NCBI GenBank assembly: GCA_902797415.1
Contig: CADBSQ010000047.1
Location: 1 to 5,910, forward strand
DNA length: 5,910 nt
Reading direction: 5' to 3'
Origin: an uncultured Erysipelotrichaceae bacterium
GTDB taxonomy: Bacteria > Bacillota_I > Bacilli_A > RF39 > UBA660
The notes below the pieces were generated by a model that saw only the letters and a program-made list of their open reading frames with translations, was not told the DNA's origin and did not search any database. A program made the position numbers and the translations under genes. This document shows positions 5,566 through 5,910 of the stretch, piece after piece (the first letter of the stretch is position 1; each line of letters begins with the position of its first letter).

Positions 5566-5910
5566 ATGCCAACAATTAATCAGTTAGTAAGAGGTGGAGG
5601 TAGAGGCAAAAAAACTAGAAAGAGTAAAAGCCCAGTCCTAAATGTAGGACTAAATAGTTTGAAGAAGAAAATAACTAAAACTAAACATCCACAAATGAAA
5701 GGTGTATGTATTCGTGTTGCGACTACTACTCCTAAGAAGCCTAACTCAGCACTTAGAAAATATGCTCGTGTCAGACTTACTAATGGTCGTGAAATTAACG
5801 CATATATTCCAGGTGAAGGACATAATTTACAAGAACACAGCGTAGTATTAGTACGTGGTGGACGTGTTAAAGATTTAATTGGTGTTAGATATCATATTGT
5901 TCGTGGAGCA
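5566..5910 (+). CDS. rpsL: 30S ribosomal protein S12 (3' end beyond the window)
   Basis: S12 lies at the decoding centre of the 30S subunit and governs accuracy of tRNA selection and streptomycin response. The 115 visible residues start MPTINQLV and include the family motif TPKKPNSALRK (55-65), LTNGREI (71-77), GEGHNLQEHSVVLVRGGRVKD (split: GEGHNLQEH 83-91, RGGRVKD 97-103) and GVRYHIVRGA at the cut end. About 22-25 residues should be missing. A 13-residue longer segment between SKSP and GVC, relative to E. coli, is typical of Gram-positive S12. Lys57, Lys102 and Asp103 match E. coli Lys42, Lys87 and Asp88, but Ile105 replaces the near-invariant Pro90. The N-terminal RGGGRG stretch is also unusual. 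A strong Shine-Dalgarno GAAAGGAG lies five bases before the ATG. It is normally the first gene of rpsL-rpsG-fusA-tuf. Confidence 0.97.
   Translation, partial: MPTINQLVRGGGRGKKTRKSKSPVLNVGLNSLKKKITKTKHPQMKGVCIRVATTTPKKPNSALRKYARVRLTNGREINAYIPGEGHNLQEHSVVLVRGGRVKDLIGVRYHIVRGA

Overview
The window looks like chromosome from a low-GC Gram-positive (Bacillota, class Bacilli or a Mollicutes-adjacent gut lineage). The sequence is strongly A+T-rich. Every gene lies on the + strand and intergenic gaps are short. Promoters are SigA-type with extended -10 elements, Shine-Dalgarno sites are strong, and ribosomal protein S12 carries the Gram-positive-type internal insertion. TGA acts as a normal stop at the end of lysS and Trp is encoded by TGG, so the standard bacterial code fits. 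The exact lineage cannot be fixed from this sequence alone.

Layout. Positions 1-71: probable last codons of an upstream gene and its intrinsic terminator. 103-711: a Lys/Thr-rich protein with two C-terminal membrane segments, driven by an extended -10 promoter almost touching its start codon. 720-744: terminator. 768-2622: promoter and typA/bipA, a ribosome-associated translational GTPase. 2607-2635: a terminator hairpin whose loop holds the typA stop codon and whose 3' arm also supplies the -35 of the next promoter. 2679-5439: a three-gene unit of lysS, a 116-residue membrane-anchored two-cysteine protein (4-bp overlap with lysS) and a 303-residue protein I do not recognise. 5443-5910: a strong promoter with A-rich upstream DNA, a leader of about 86 nt with two hairpins, and rpsL (S12), cut by the window edge and normally the first gene of the str operon.

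Three genes (typA, lysS, rpsL) serve translation: ribosome assembly or stress GTPase, lysine charging of tRNA, and the decoding-centre protein. No terminator is visible between the 303-residue gene and rpsL, so some transcription may run from the lysS unit into the str operon. The points most worth a second look are: Ile in place of the near-invariant decoding-loop proline of S12 (E. coli Pro90); the structured rpsL leader, contrasting with very short leaders elsewhere; the histone-H1-like tail fused to a membrane hairpin; the cysteine-pair extracytoplasmic module coupled to lysS; and the dual-use terminator/promoter DNA. I found no mobile element, CRISPR array, tRNA or rRNA.
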